Of a stretch of 21,364 nt of DNA, positions 6,629 through 13,226 are shown piece after piece. Numbering within the stretch: position 1 is the first letter of the stretch; each line of letters begins with the position of its first letter. Origin of the DNA: DASZKW01 sp035552775 (GTDB lineage Bacteria; Actinomycetota; Acidimicrobiia; Acidimicrobiales; Palsa-688); the NCBI GenBank assembly GCA_035552775.1, contig DASZKW010000078.1:1-21364 (forward strand). Reading direction: 5' to 3'. The translations under genes and the position numbers were made by a program. The notes under the pieces are model-generated. The model saw nothing but the letters and a program-made list of their open reading frames with translations, was not told the origin of the DNA and searched no databases.

Positions 6629-7402
6629 GTGGATCGACAGGTCGCTGCGCCATCGGAGGGTAAGGTCCGGGCGGGCAAGGTGGTGGGGAACACGGCGATG
6701 GCGACGGACTTGCCCGGGGCGTTGGCCGGCGAACGCCGTCTCGAGGTCGTGGGTCCCCTGGCGCCCCTCCTGTCCGGGGGCGGCCTGCGCCGGGGGAGTA
6801 CGGTGGTGGTGGTTTCCGCCGGCGCGCCCGGCGCCACCACCCTCGCCCTCGCCTTGGTGAGTGGGACGTCGCAGAGGGGATCGTGGTGCGCGGTGGTCGG
6901 CGTCCCCGAGATCGGCTTGGTTGCTGCTTCCCAGATGGGGCTCAAGTTGGAGCGACTGGCGCTCGTCGCCCATCCGGGTGCCCAATGGTCCACCGTGGTG
7001 GCCACCCTGCTCGACAGCATGGACGCGGTGGTGGTCCGCCCCCCGGCGCGTCTCGCTGCCGCGGACGCCCGCCGCCTCGCAGCCAGGGCCCGGGAACGAG
7101 GGTCGGTGGCGGTGATCCTCGGGGCTGGTTGGCCCGAGGGAGCAGACGTGCGCCTGTCGGTGCACACCGCCGCCTGGTCGGGCCTGGGGACCGGCCACGG
7201 TCATCTCCAGGCGAGGCTGGTCGAGGTGGTGGCCACCGGCCGGGGGGCGGCCACCCGGGAACGCCGGGCGCGTGTGTGGCTACCTGGGCCAACCGGGGCG
7301 GTGGCGCCCTTCGACGATCAAGCCGGCCGTCCGAGGGTCGAGGCTGAGGAGCGCTTTGCCTCCTCAGAGCCCGGCTTGGCCTGGGTCGGACGGGTGGGGT
7401 GA
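6629..7402 (+). CDS. imuA': ImuA'-like RecA-fold mutasome accessory protein
   Basis: A 257-residue protein resembling the actinobacterial ImuA' partner of ImuB. In mycobacteria ImuA' supports DnaE2-dependent mutagenic lesion bypass through protein contacts. Visible here: a STVVVVSAGAPGATTLALAL strand-loop-helix where RecA has its P-loop (GAPGATT lacks the Walker Lys), then GSWCAVVGVPEIGLVAASQM, LERLALVAHPGAQWSTVVAT and DAVVVRPPARL, the order seen in actinobacterial homologues. GTG at 6629 is chosen because it sits 7 nt after TATAAT behind the SOS box. imuB begins immediately after the TGA, so the two should be co-transcribed and co-translated. Expression should be induced by DNA damage through LexA. 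Family assignment rests on recalled motifs and on context with imuB; ATP hydrolysis is doubtful. Confidence 0.85.
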   Translation: MDRQVAAPSEGKVRAGKVVGNTAMATDLPGALAGERRLEVVGPLAPLLSGGGLRRGSTVVVVSAGAPGATTLALALVSGTSQRGSWCAVVGVPEIGLVAASQMGLKLERLALVAHPGAQWSTVVATLLDSMDAVVVRPPARLAAADARRLAARARERGSVAVILGAGWPEGADVRLSVHTAAWSGLGTGHGHLQARLVEVVATGRGAATRERRARVWLPGPTGAVAPFDDQAGRPRVEAEERFASSEPGLAWVGRVG

Positions 7403-9091
7403 GTGGTGACGGCTGTGCGGGTGCTCGTGGCCGAGGTGGCCGACTGGCCGGTGGTGGCCACGGGGAGACCACCGTCGGAGCCCGTGGTGGTGGTGAGCGC
7501 CAACCGGGTGATAGCGGCATCCCCGGGCGCCCGGGCCGAGGGGATCGGGGTGGGTCTGCGGCGCCGGGAGGCCCAGGGCCGCTGTCCCGACGTCGAAGTG
7601 GTGGCGGCGGACCCGGGCCGGGATGCCCGGGCGTGGGAGCCGGTGGTGGCGGCGGTAGAGGCATTCACTCCCGGGGTCGAGGTGGTGCGGCCGGGTGTGG
7701 TGGCATTGGCCACGCGGGGACCGTCCCGCTACTTCGGGGGGGATCAAGCGTTGGGGACGCGGGTGGTGGCCGCCGTCGACGCGGTCGCCGGTCTAGGCGG
7801 GTGCCGTGTCGGGGTCGCCGACGGGCGCCTGGCCGCACACCTGGCGGCCCGTGGGACGGGCGCACACCTGGCGGCCGGTGAAGCCGATGGAGCCGGTGAT
7901 CCGGTCCGGGTGGTGGCGCCACGGGGGAGCCGGGCGTTCCTGGCCCCGTGGCCGGTCGCCACCCTCGAGCGCCCTGACCTGGCCGACCTGCTCGAACGCC
8001 TCGGGTTGCGCACCCTGGGCGACCTGGCCGCCCTCCCGGCCCCGGCGGTGCTGGCTCGTTTCGGCCCCGATGGGGCGCTGGCCCACCGCCTGTCCCGGGG
8101 ACTCGACTCCCATCCCCTCGCCCTCCGTACGCCACCCCCGAATCTGGCGGTGGAGACCGAGCTGGATCCTCCCGCTGAGCGGGTGGACACCGTGGCGTTC
8201 GTCGGCAAGGCGTTGGCCGACGAGTTGCACGCCCGCCTCGGCGAGCGGGGCCTGGCGTGCACCCGGGTGGCGATCGAGGCTTCCACCGAGCACGGTGAGA
8301 ACCTGGTCCGGCGTTGGCGCCACGATGGGGCGCTCACCGCCGCGGCCATCGCCGAAAGGGTGCGTTGGCAGCTGGATGGCTGGTTGGGTTCGGGGCACAC
8401 CACGGCGGGGATCACCCTGCTGCGCCTGGTCCCCGAGGAGGTCGCTCCCGACCACGGGCGCCAACTCGGGTTGTGGGGAGGCTCGGCGGTCTGCGACGAG
8501 CGTGTGGCTCGCAGCCTGGCCCGGCTCCAGGGTCTGCTCGGCCCCGAGGCGGTGGTCACCGCGGTACTCGGCGGGGGACGTGACCCCCGGTCCCAGGTGC
8601 GACTGGTCCCTTGGGGTGACCCTCGCCAGCCACCTCGATCCAAGGATCCGCGCCCGGCCGGCGCTGGAGGTCAAGGCACACGCCGAGCCGAGACCGCTAA
8701 AGGCGCACGCCAAACCGGCGCAGGTCACTCCGGGATGCTCCCGCCCCGCGCGTCTGGGCCCGACCGGGCCCCGTGGCCGGGACGGCTGCCCGGACCGGCG
8801 CCGGCGGCGGTCCATCCCACGCCGATTCCTGCCGAGGTGCTCGATGCCGGCGGGGCGCCGCTCGAGGTGACCGGGCGGGGGGTGGCGAGCGGAGTGCCGG
8901 TGTCCTTGTCGGTGGCGGGTGGGCCGTGGTTGGAGATCAGCTCGTGGGCTGGGCCCTGGCCGGTTGAGGAGCAGTGGTGGGAGCAACGGGGGCGTCGGCG
9001 AGCTCGCTTCCAGCTCGGGCTGGCCGGGGGGATGACCCACCTGGTGGCCCGGGAGGGCGGTCGTTGGTGGGTGGAAGCGACCTACGATTGA
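7403..9091 (+). CDS. imuB: ImuB, Y-family DNA polymerase-like mutasome hub
   Basis: A 562-residue Y-family polymerase homologue. ImuB is thought not to polymerise but to tether DnaE2 and ImuA' to the sliding clamp. Seen: the Y-family N-terminal fold (VVVVSANRVIAASPGARAEG); no SxDE acidic pair where active polymerases have it (VVALATRGPSRYFGG instead); a helix-hairpin-helix stretch (LLERLGLRTLGDLAALPAPAVLAR is split around ~195-218); the little-finger region; a clamp-binding motif QLGLWG at residues 354-359; and the typical C-terminus SSWAGPWPVEEQWW ... GGRWWVEATYD. A poorly conserved Pro/Arg/Gly-rich insertion lies at about residues 407-455, before PWPGRLPGPAP. The start is GTG 7403 directly after imuA' TGA, with GGTGGGG just upstream; GTG 7406 is an alternative. 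The last 155 bp are antisense to the PAP2 gene. Confidence 0.93.
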   Translation: MVTAVRVLVAEVADWPVVATGRPPSEPVVVVSANRVIAASPGARAEGIGVGLRRREAQGRCPDVEVVAADPGRDARAWEPVVAAVEAFTPGVEVVRPGVVALATRGPSRYFGGDQALGTRVVAAVDAVAGLGGCRVGVADGRLAAHLAARGTGAHLAAGEADGAGDPVRVVAPRGSRAFLAPWPVATLERPDLADLLERLGLRTLGDLAALPAPAVLARFGPDGALAHRLSRGLDSHPLALRTPPPNLAVETELDPPAERVDTVAFVGKALADELHARLGERGLACTRVAIEASTEHGENLVRRWRHDGALTAAAIAERVRWQLDGWLGSGHTTAGITLLRLVPEEVAPDHGRQLGLWGGSAVCDERVARSLARLQGLLGPEAVVTAVLGGGRDPRSQVRLVPWGDPRQPPRSKDPRPAGAGGQGTRRAETAKGARQTGAGHSGMLPPRASGPDRAPWPGRLPGPAPAAVHPTPIPAEVLDAGGAPLEVTGRGVASGVPVSLSVAGGPWLEISSWAGPWPVEEQWWEQRGRRRARFQLGLAGGMTHLVAREGGRWWVEATYD

Positions 9092-9920
9092 GCCCACCGC
9101 CTGCGGCCGGCGCCAGCGTCCCCCGGGCCCGAGCGGCCCTCTGAGCGGGATCCTCGGCCCGAGCGGCCCTCTGAGCGGGATCCCGGTTCAGATGGATCCG
9201 GTCGGCGGCCACGGTGGCCACCACCATCACCAAGGCGCCGGCAACCACGTCGACGACGAAATGGTTGCCCGTGGCCACGACGGCCACGGCGGTGACGACC
9301 GGATAGGCGAACACGAGCGTCGCTCCCCTGCGGTCACGAAAGACCAGCCACACGGCCCAGGCCGACCACAGAGCCCAGGCGATGTGAACCGACGGCATGG
9401 CGCCGAGCTCGTTGGCGTTGCCCACGCTCGCCAGGGTGCCGGCGTGCCAGGAGCCGAACGCATGGGTCGTGGCCACCACGTCGACGATGTGGCCGCCCGG
9501 TACCAGGCGGGGAGGAGCCATGGGGTAGAGCCAGTAGATGACGAAGGAGCACAGGTTGACCATCACGAGGGACGTTCGCAGCGGCCGGTACTGCGAGGGA
9601 TGGCGCCACCACAGCCATCCGACCACGCCGAGGGTGACGACGAAGTGGGCGTTGTCGTAGTAGTCCGAAACCCACAGGCCGAGGAGGTGGTGGCCGGCCA
9701 GCCAGTGGTTCAACCAGTATTCGAGGTCCACGTGGAGGTGGCGTTCGAGTCCCCATGCGCTGCGGGCGTGGTCGACCGCCGCGACCCGTTGCAACGACGC
9801 CAGGTTGCTCACCGCGTCATACACCCAGAGCAGGCCAGCGATGACCATGGCCTCGGTCCACCACCGGGGCCGGACGACGGGAAGGGCCGGCGCCAAGGGT
9901 TCGGTCGTCGGCGGCCCCAC
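8937..9920 (-). CDS. PAP2/AUR1-like membrane phosphatase or phosphotransferase
   Basis: An integral membrane protein of the PAP2 superfamily, inositolphosphotransferase (AUR1)-like branch. These enzymes act on lipid phosphates or transfer inositol phosphate on the outer face of the membrane; the substrate is unknown. Motifs: PPRLVPG (137-142), MPSVHIAWALW (175-185; catalytic-type H179) and GNHFVVDVVAGA (218-229; H220, D224). Roughly six hydrophobic segments lie between residues 24 and 240. GTG 9920 lies 12 nt after the amidase stop, suggesting translational coupling; ATG at residue 25 is possible. After ~residue 245 the protein becomes a low-complexity tail: a 10-residue tandem repeat (DPAQRAARAE), then a Pro/Ala-rich stretch antisense to imuB. 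The tail is probably a read-through extension after loss of an earlier stop. Confidence 0.85.
   Translation of the reverse strand: MGPPTTEPLAPALPVVRPRWWTEAMVIAGLLWVYDAVSNLASLQRVAAVDHARSAWGLERHLHVDLEYWLNHWLAGHHLLGLWVSDYYDNAHFVVTLGVVGWLWWRHPSQYRPLRTSLVMVNLCSFVIYWLYPMAPPRLVPGGHIVDVVATTHAFGSWHAGTLASVGNANELGAMPSVHIAWALWSAWAVWLVFRDRRGATLVFAYPVVTAVAVVATGNHFVVDVVAGALVMVVATVAADRIHLNRDPAQRAARAEDPAQRAARARGTLAPAAGGGLNRRSLPPTNDRPPGPPGGSSPRPARAGSELADAPVAPTTAPQPARAQPTS
9121..9180 (+). repeat. 30-bp tandem repeat pair inside the PAP2 gene
   Basis: Copies at 9121-9150 and 9151-9180 share the core GAGCGGCCCTCTGAGCGGGA. The unit is nearly the same as that at 6211-6270 (CTG for CTC at one point), with the same 30-bp period and orientation. 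It is read in a different codon frame here, giving RDPAQRAARA-type decapeptides. Confidence 0.9.
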
Positions 9921-9932
9921 GAGTCGGAGACT

Positions 9933-11045
9933 CTACTTGGACACCGCTGCCTCGATCGTTGCCCCCAAGGCGACGAGGACCTCCTCCGCCCCGGTCGGTC
10001 CCACCAACTGCACCGACGCCGGCAGGGGCTGGGCCGGCACCGGCAGCGACAGGGCAGGGACGCCAGCAAGATTGACGGGCAGCGTGGCCCGCAAGGTCAT
10101 CATCGCTTCTGCGTCGCCGAGCAGCGGGGGGATGTCCGTCAGGGTGGGTAGGGCCAACACCTCCACCCGGCGCCACAAGCGGCCGAGCTCGACCTCCCAG
10201 GCCGCGGCGACTGCGCCGGCGGCGTCCAGTTGGGCGCCGGTCACCCACGAGGCGCCTTCGAGGCGGCGGGCTACGTCGGCGCCGAGGTGACCGCCGGCGA
10301 GCAGATACCCGTCGGCGCGCCACGCCTCGGCTCCCAGGCGGGTGACCGCGGCGTGCGCCGCTGCCCGCCACCCGGGCACGTCGATCTCGACGACGTCGAG
10401 GCCGGCGGCCGCGAGGGCGGCGTCGACGGCGGCTTCTACGGCCGGCGACGCCCCCACCCGCAGGCGTCCGACGGTCTGGGGGACCGACCGGGCGGGCGCG
10501 AAGCCGGGTTCGAGCAGGGCCATCCCCGCCACCACGCCGCCGATGTCCCGGGCCAGGGGACCGACCGTGTCGAGGCTCGGAGCCAGCGGCCACACCCCGT
10601 CGAGGGGCACCCGCCCCCAGGTGGTCTTGAGGCCGACGACCCCACAGCAGGCGGCGGGGATGCGCACCGATCCACCGGTATCGCTGCCGATCGCGACGTC
10701 GGCCTCCCCACTGGCCACCGCGACCGCCGAGCCGCTAGAAGACCCGCCCGGGACCCGACGGGGGTCGAGGGGATTGACCGGCGTGCCGAACCACCCGTTG
10801 ACGCCGGTCACCCCGAGGGCGAGCTCGTGGAGGTTGGCCTTGCCAACCGCGGTCGCCACTTTCCCCTTCTCCGCAGCACGCAGACCGGCCAGGCAGGCGG
10901 CATCGGCTCGGGCCGGTTGGGCCCTTTCGGCCACGGCCCGGCTGCCGGCGGTGGTGGGCACGCCGGTCATGTCGATCAGGTCCTTGACCGCCACCCTCAG
11001 GCCGATGGAGCCGGTGACGTCGAAGCGGGTGATCCACGTGGCCAC
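9933..11045 (-). CDS. Amidase signature family hydrolase
   Basis: A 370-residue amidase-signature enzyme, which hydrolyses an amide bond with a Ser-cisSer-Lys triad; the substrate cannot be predicted. Triad regions are visible: VAVKDLIDMTGVPTTAGS (~residues 17-34, catalytic Lys), PGGSSSGSAVAVASGEADVA (cis-Ser) and GSDTGGSVRIPAACCGVVGL (nucleophile Ser in DTGGSVR). NLAGVPALSLPVP near the C-terminus is also typical. It is shorter than the usual ~450-500 residues but keeps the full core, like other compact actinobacterial amidases. GTG 11045 is chosen because homology begins just after it; the open frame continues upstream only as antisense of the neighbouring gene. It lies 10 nt after the gene ending at 11056 and 12 nt before the PAP2 gene, suggesting a three-gene operon. 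Confidence 0.87.
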   Translation of the reverse strand: MATWITRFDVTGSIGLRVAVKDLIDMTGVPTTAGSRAVAERAQPARADAACLAGLRAAEKGKVATAVGKANLHELALGVTGVNGWFGTPVNPLDPRRVPGGSSSGSAVAVASGEADVAIGSDTGGSVRIPAACCGVVGLKTTWGRVPLDGVWPLAPSLDTVGPLARDIGGVVAGMALLEPGFAPARSVPQTVGRLRVGASPAVEAAVDAALAAAGLDVVEIDVPGWRAAAHAAVTRLGAEAWRADGYLLAGGHLGADVARRLEGASWVTGAQLDAAGAVAAAWEVELGRLWRRVEVLALPTLTDIPPLLGDAEAMMTLRATLPVNLAGVPALSLPVPAQPLPASVQLVGPTGAEEVLVALGATIEAAVSK

Positions 11046-11055
11046 CGCCTGAGTC

Positions 11056-11421
11056 TTAGCGCGCCGCCGCGAAACCGGTGGCGATGACGGCGTCGACAAC
11101 AGCCAGGCGCCGCCAACGGCGATCCGTCGCCGCCAACGCGACAGCGGTGCCGGCGTGGGACAGGTCGACGGAGCGGCCGAGGATGCTCCGCCCCCGTGCC
11201 TGCCGCTCGGCGCCACGGGCTTCTACCGCCGCCTGCAGGAGATGGCGGGCGCCGAGCACCCGGGCCACGCCCCGGCTGCGCCCCGTGGATTCTCCCCCGA
11301 ATCTGGTTATGAGCCGGCCGGGTACGGCAACCAGGGCGAGACCCCAGGCCCCTCGCACGATGGGCAGGACGACACGGCGGCGTCCGGAGGACGGGGTCTC
11401 CGGGAGGTGGCTTCGGGACAT
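11056..11421 (-). CDS. Small predicted membrane protein, function unknown
   Basis: A 121-residue protein starting at ATG 11421. It has a basic N-terminus (SGRRR), a hydrophobic segment (VRGAWGLALVAVPGRLI), a central ARVLGARHLLQAAVEARG helix, and a C-terminal pair around SHAGTAVALAATDRRWR and LAVVDAVIATGFAAAR. This plan resembles small actinobacterial hypothetical membrane proteins with a conserved LGARHL motif; no function is assigned. It is the first gene of the likely operon with the amidase (10-nt gap) and PAP2 genes. No convincing Shine-Dalgarno sequence or promoter is visible upstream. Confidence 0.65.
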   Translation of the reverse strand: MSRSHLPETPSSGRRRVVLPIVRGAWGLALVAVPGRLITRFGGESTGRSRGVARVLGARHLLQAAVEARGAERQARGRSILGRSVDLSHAGTAVALAATDRRWRRLAVVDAVIATGFAAAR

Positions 11422-11552
11422 GGCTCAAGCTATCGACGTCTTCTCATGTTTGCCGGCGACAACCCTCGGGGCATGGCTTCTTGGGGTCATGTGGTCCATT
11501 TTCCGACGGACGACATGGCGCTGACCAAACGCCAGGGACGAGGTGGGAGCAA

Positions 11553-11987
11553 ATGGCAGCACTGGTAGCCGACGTGGTCCTCGACCGGCTCCGGGAGTGG
11601 GACGTCGAGGTGGTGTTCGCCTACCCGGGGGACGGGATCGACGGGCTCCTTGCAGCTTGGGGCCACGCCGACAAGATCGGCGATGCCTGGGACCACGCCC
11701 TCGGTGCCGGACGCCCGACGGTGCTCGACGTGCGCTGCGATCCCGACGTACCGCCCATCCCGCCCCATGCCACGTTCGACCAGCTCGAGGATGCCACTCC
11801 CCGAGCGAGTAAAGGATGGGTAAAGGATCGCCGAGCGTGCTCGTGTACCCAGGCACAACCCCCGCTGGGAGGGTATGCTCGTCTCCAAGGGCGTTGCCCT
11901 TTCCTATTTGTGTGGGCTTCTGAGCTCCGGCCCCCGGCTCTGGTCCCCGGCAAGCGCATCTGCGACCACGGTGCGGACTGGAGTTGA
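11553..11987 (+). pseudogene. Internally deleted thiamine-diphosphate enzyme (PoxB/acetolactate synthase-like) remnant
   Basis: The first ~40 residues (MAALVADVVLDRL, REWDVEVVFAYPGDGIDGLL) match the N-terminus of ThDP-dependent oxidases/decarboxylases of the pyruvate oxidase type. At about 11672-11685 the text jumps to the family's C-terminus: DAWDHALGAGRPTVLDVRCD then PDVPPIPPHATFDQ. About 450 residues, including most of the Pyr, central and PP domains, are missing, yet the frame is kept. After ATFDQ the similarity ends and the reading runs through non-homologous text with Cys and Pro to TGA at 11985. ATG 11553 is preceded by GGTGGGAG. The remnant cannot bind ThDP productively; whether the 144-residue product is made is unknown. 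The desaturase start follows 2 nt after its stop. Confidence 0.82.
11887..11901 (+). other. Short hairpin (6-bp stem) before the desaturase gene
   Basis: AAGGGC-GTT-GCCCTT is a perfect 6-bp inverted repeat with a 3-nt loop, followed by TCCTATTTG rather than a U-run. It lies in the non-homologous tail of the ThDP remnant. It could be a weak terminator or a 5'-leader hairpin of the desaturase; chance is also possible. Confidence 0.3.
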
Positions 11988-11989
11988 GC

Positions 11990-12943
11990 ATGGCAGTTGC
12001 ATACGCCGATCCCGACGTCACGCCGCGGAGGGGTGAACCCGACGAATCCGACGAGGTCACGCGGGTGCAGCTAGCCAGCGCTGCGGCCCTTGTCGTCCTC
12101 CCCCTGATGGCCTTGGTCTACGCCGTGCTCAGGTTTTGGCAACACGGCATCGGCTGGTTCGACCTGGTGCTCGCCGTGGTGCTCTACGCCATCACCGGCC
12201 ACGGGCTGACGGTCGGCTTCCACCGATACCTGACCCACAGTGGCTTCCGAGCCAAGCGCCCCCTCAAGGTGGCCCTCGCCATCGCGGGAACCATGGGAGT
12301 GGAGGGTTCGGTGTTCACCTGGGTCGCCCAGCACCGGCGCCACCATGCCTACGCCGATCGAATGGGAGACCCCCACTCGCCCTGGGAGTACGGCTCGGGC
12401 TTTCGGGCCCAGCTCAGGGGCCTGTGCCACGCCCACGTCGGATGGTTGTTCCAGTCCAACCCCTCCGAACCTGAACGGTGGATCCCCGAGTTGCTCGCCG
12501 ATCGAGACCTGGCGTGGATCTCCAAGACTGCGCTGCTGTGGTCGGTCGTGTCGCTGGCCCTGCCCTTCGCCTTGGGCCTCGCCGTTACCGGCAGCTTTCG
12601 CGGTGGCTTGGTGACGTTCCTGTGGGCGGGCCTGGTCCGCATGCTGGTCCTGCACCACGTCACGTGGAGCACCAACTCCATCACCCACATGTTCGGGCGC
12701 CGCCCCTTCCGTACCAGGGACCGCAGCGCCAATGTGGCCCTCCTGTGCATCCTGAGCATGGGCGAGTCCTGGCACAACGCCCATCACGCCGCACCCATGC
12801 TGGCCCGTCACGGCGTCGACCGTCATCAGCTCGACTCGTCGGCTCGTGTCATCCGCATCTTCGAGCGTTTCGGCTGGGCAACGGACGTCAAATGGCCGAC
12901 CGCTTCACGCCTCGCCGCCCGGCGCGCCGAAGTTTCGTTCTGA
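11990..12943 (+). CDS. Membrane acyl-CoA (delta-9 type) fatty acid desaturase
   Basis: A 317-residue membrane di-iron desaturase that introduces a double bond into fatty acyl chains (acyl-CoA delta-9 type by motif pattern), altering membrane fluidity. All three His boxes are present: HRYLTH (78-83), QHRRHH (114-119) and HNAHH (262-266). SVFTWVAQHRRHHAYAD and DPHSPWEYGSGF are typical of the stearoyl-CoA desaturase branch, as is WSTNSITHMFGRRPF. Hydrophobic helices lie at about 30-70, 85-105 and 170-215. ATG 11990 is preferred over TTG 11984 because GGAG at 11980-11983 sits 6 nt upstream of it. The electron donor is not encoded nearby. No FA-responsive operator was recognised. Confidence 0.94.
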   Translation: MAVAYADPDVTPRRGEPDESDEVTRVQLASAAALVVLPLMALVYAVLRFWQHGIGWFDLVLAVVLYAITGHGLTVGFHRYLTHSGFRAKRPLKVALAIAGTMGVEGSVFTWVAQHRRHHAYADRMGDPHSPWEYGSGFRAQLRGLCHAHVGWLFQSNPSEPERWIPELLADRDLAWISKTALLWSVVSLALPFALGLAVTGSFRGGLVTFLWAGLVRMLVLHHVTWSTNSITHMFGRRPFRTRDRSANVALLCILSMGESWHNAHHAAPMLARHGVDRHQLDSSARVIRIFERFGWATDVKWPTASRLAARRAEVSF

Positions 12944-13032
12944 GCGGGCTCCGGCTCGCGACGCCGGATTCGAGGGGCCGTTGATTCGAGCCGCCAAGTG
13001 TATGGTGGTGCCCCAACCAAGGGGGTCGTGCC

Positions 13033-13146
13033 ATGCCGGACAAGTCACCTCAGAAGCCGAGCACCAAGAAGGTCGGCAAGTCGCTCAAGGAAAAACGTCG
13101 GGACAAGAAGGACAAGCAGACCAGCCGCAAGGGCCTCTCCATCTGA
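13033..13146 (+). CDS. 37-residue highly basic small protein
   Basis: ATG 13033 is preceded by a strong ribosome binding site (AAGGGGG, 13019-13025, 7-nt spacing). The product begins MPDKSPQKPSTKKVGKS and continues with KEKRRDKKDKQ to SRKGLSI. About 40% of residues are Lys/Arg, with no hydrophobic core, so it is likely disordered and may bind nucleic acid. Short Lys-rich proteins beginning M-x-(D/K)KSP...SKK and containing KEKR(A/R)xKKxK are widespread but uncharacterised in actinobacteria (from memory). A TATGGT hexamer at 13001 may be its -10. It stands alone between the desaturase and the convergent mrp operon. The strong RBS and recognisable pattern argue it is real. Confidence 0.72.
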   Translation: MPDKSPQKPSTKKVGKSLKEKRRDKKDKQTSRKGLSI

Positions 13147-13156
13147 GCTGGGATCC

Positions 13157-13198
13157 CCGATCCGCCAAACCCGATCCGCCAAACCCGATCCGCCAGAC
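13157..13198. repeat. 14-bp direct repeat, three copies
   Basis: CCGATCCGCCAAAC occurs head to tail at 13157-13170 and 13171-13184 (identical) and at 13185-13198 (one mismatch, CCAGAC). It lies in the 80-bp convergent gap between the 37-residue gene and the last mrp gene, and no hairpin was seen in it. It may be a slippage-prone microsatellite or a protein-binding array. Confidence 0.9.
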
Positions 13199-13226
13199 CT
13201 GAACTGCCCGGCGATCGTCTCGAGTC

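Noticed and set aside
6580..6662. Short plus-strand frame from a GTG at 6580 with AGGAGG just upstream (6571-6576)
   Set aside because: It spans the SOS box and the -10 element of imuA', so it would lie upstream of the transcript start. The peptide has no recognisable feature.
6560..7204. Upstream extension of the hpnB reading frame on the minus strand to 643 residues
   Set aside because: It is the complement of imuA', has no glycosyltransferase features and would cross the SOS box and promoter. The HpnB fold begins at the GTG at 6559.
7793..9097. A 434-residue minus-strand frame opposite imuB
   Set aside because: Antisense shadow with Arg/Pro/Gly-rich composition and no domain pattern; ImuB on the plus strand is unambiguous.
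10786..10801. A CGAAC...CGTTG sequence resembling an SOS box
   Set aside because: Arms and spacing do not fit CGAAC-N4-GTTCG and it lies inside the amidase coding region.
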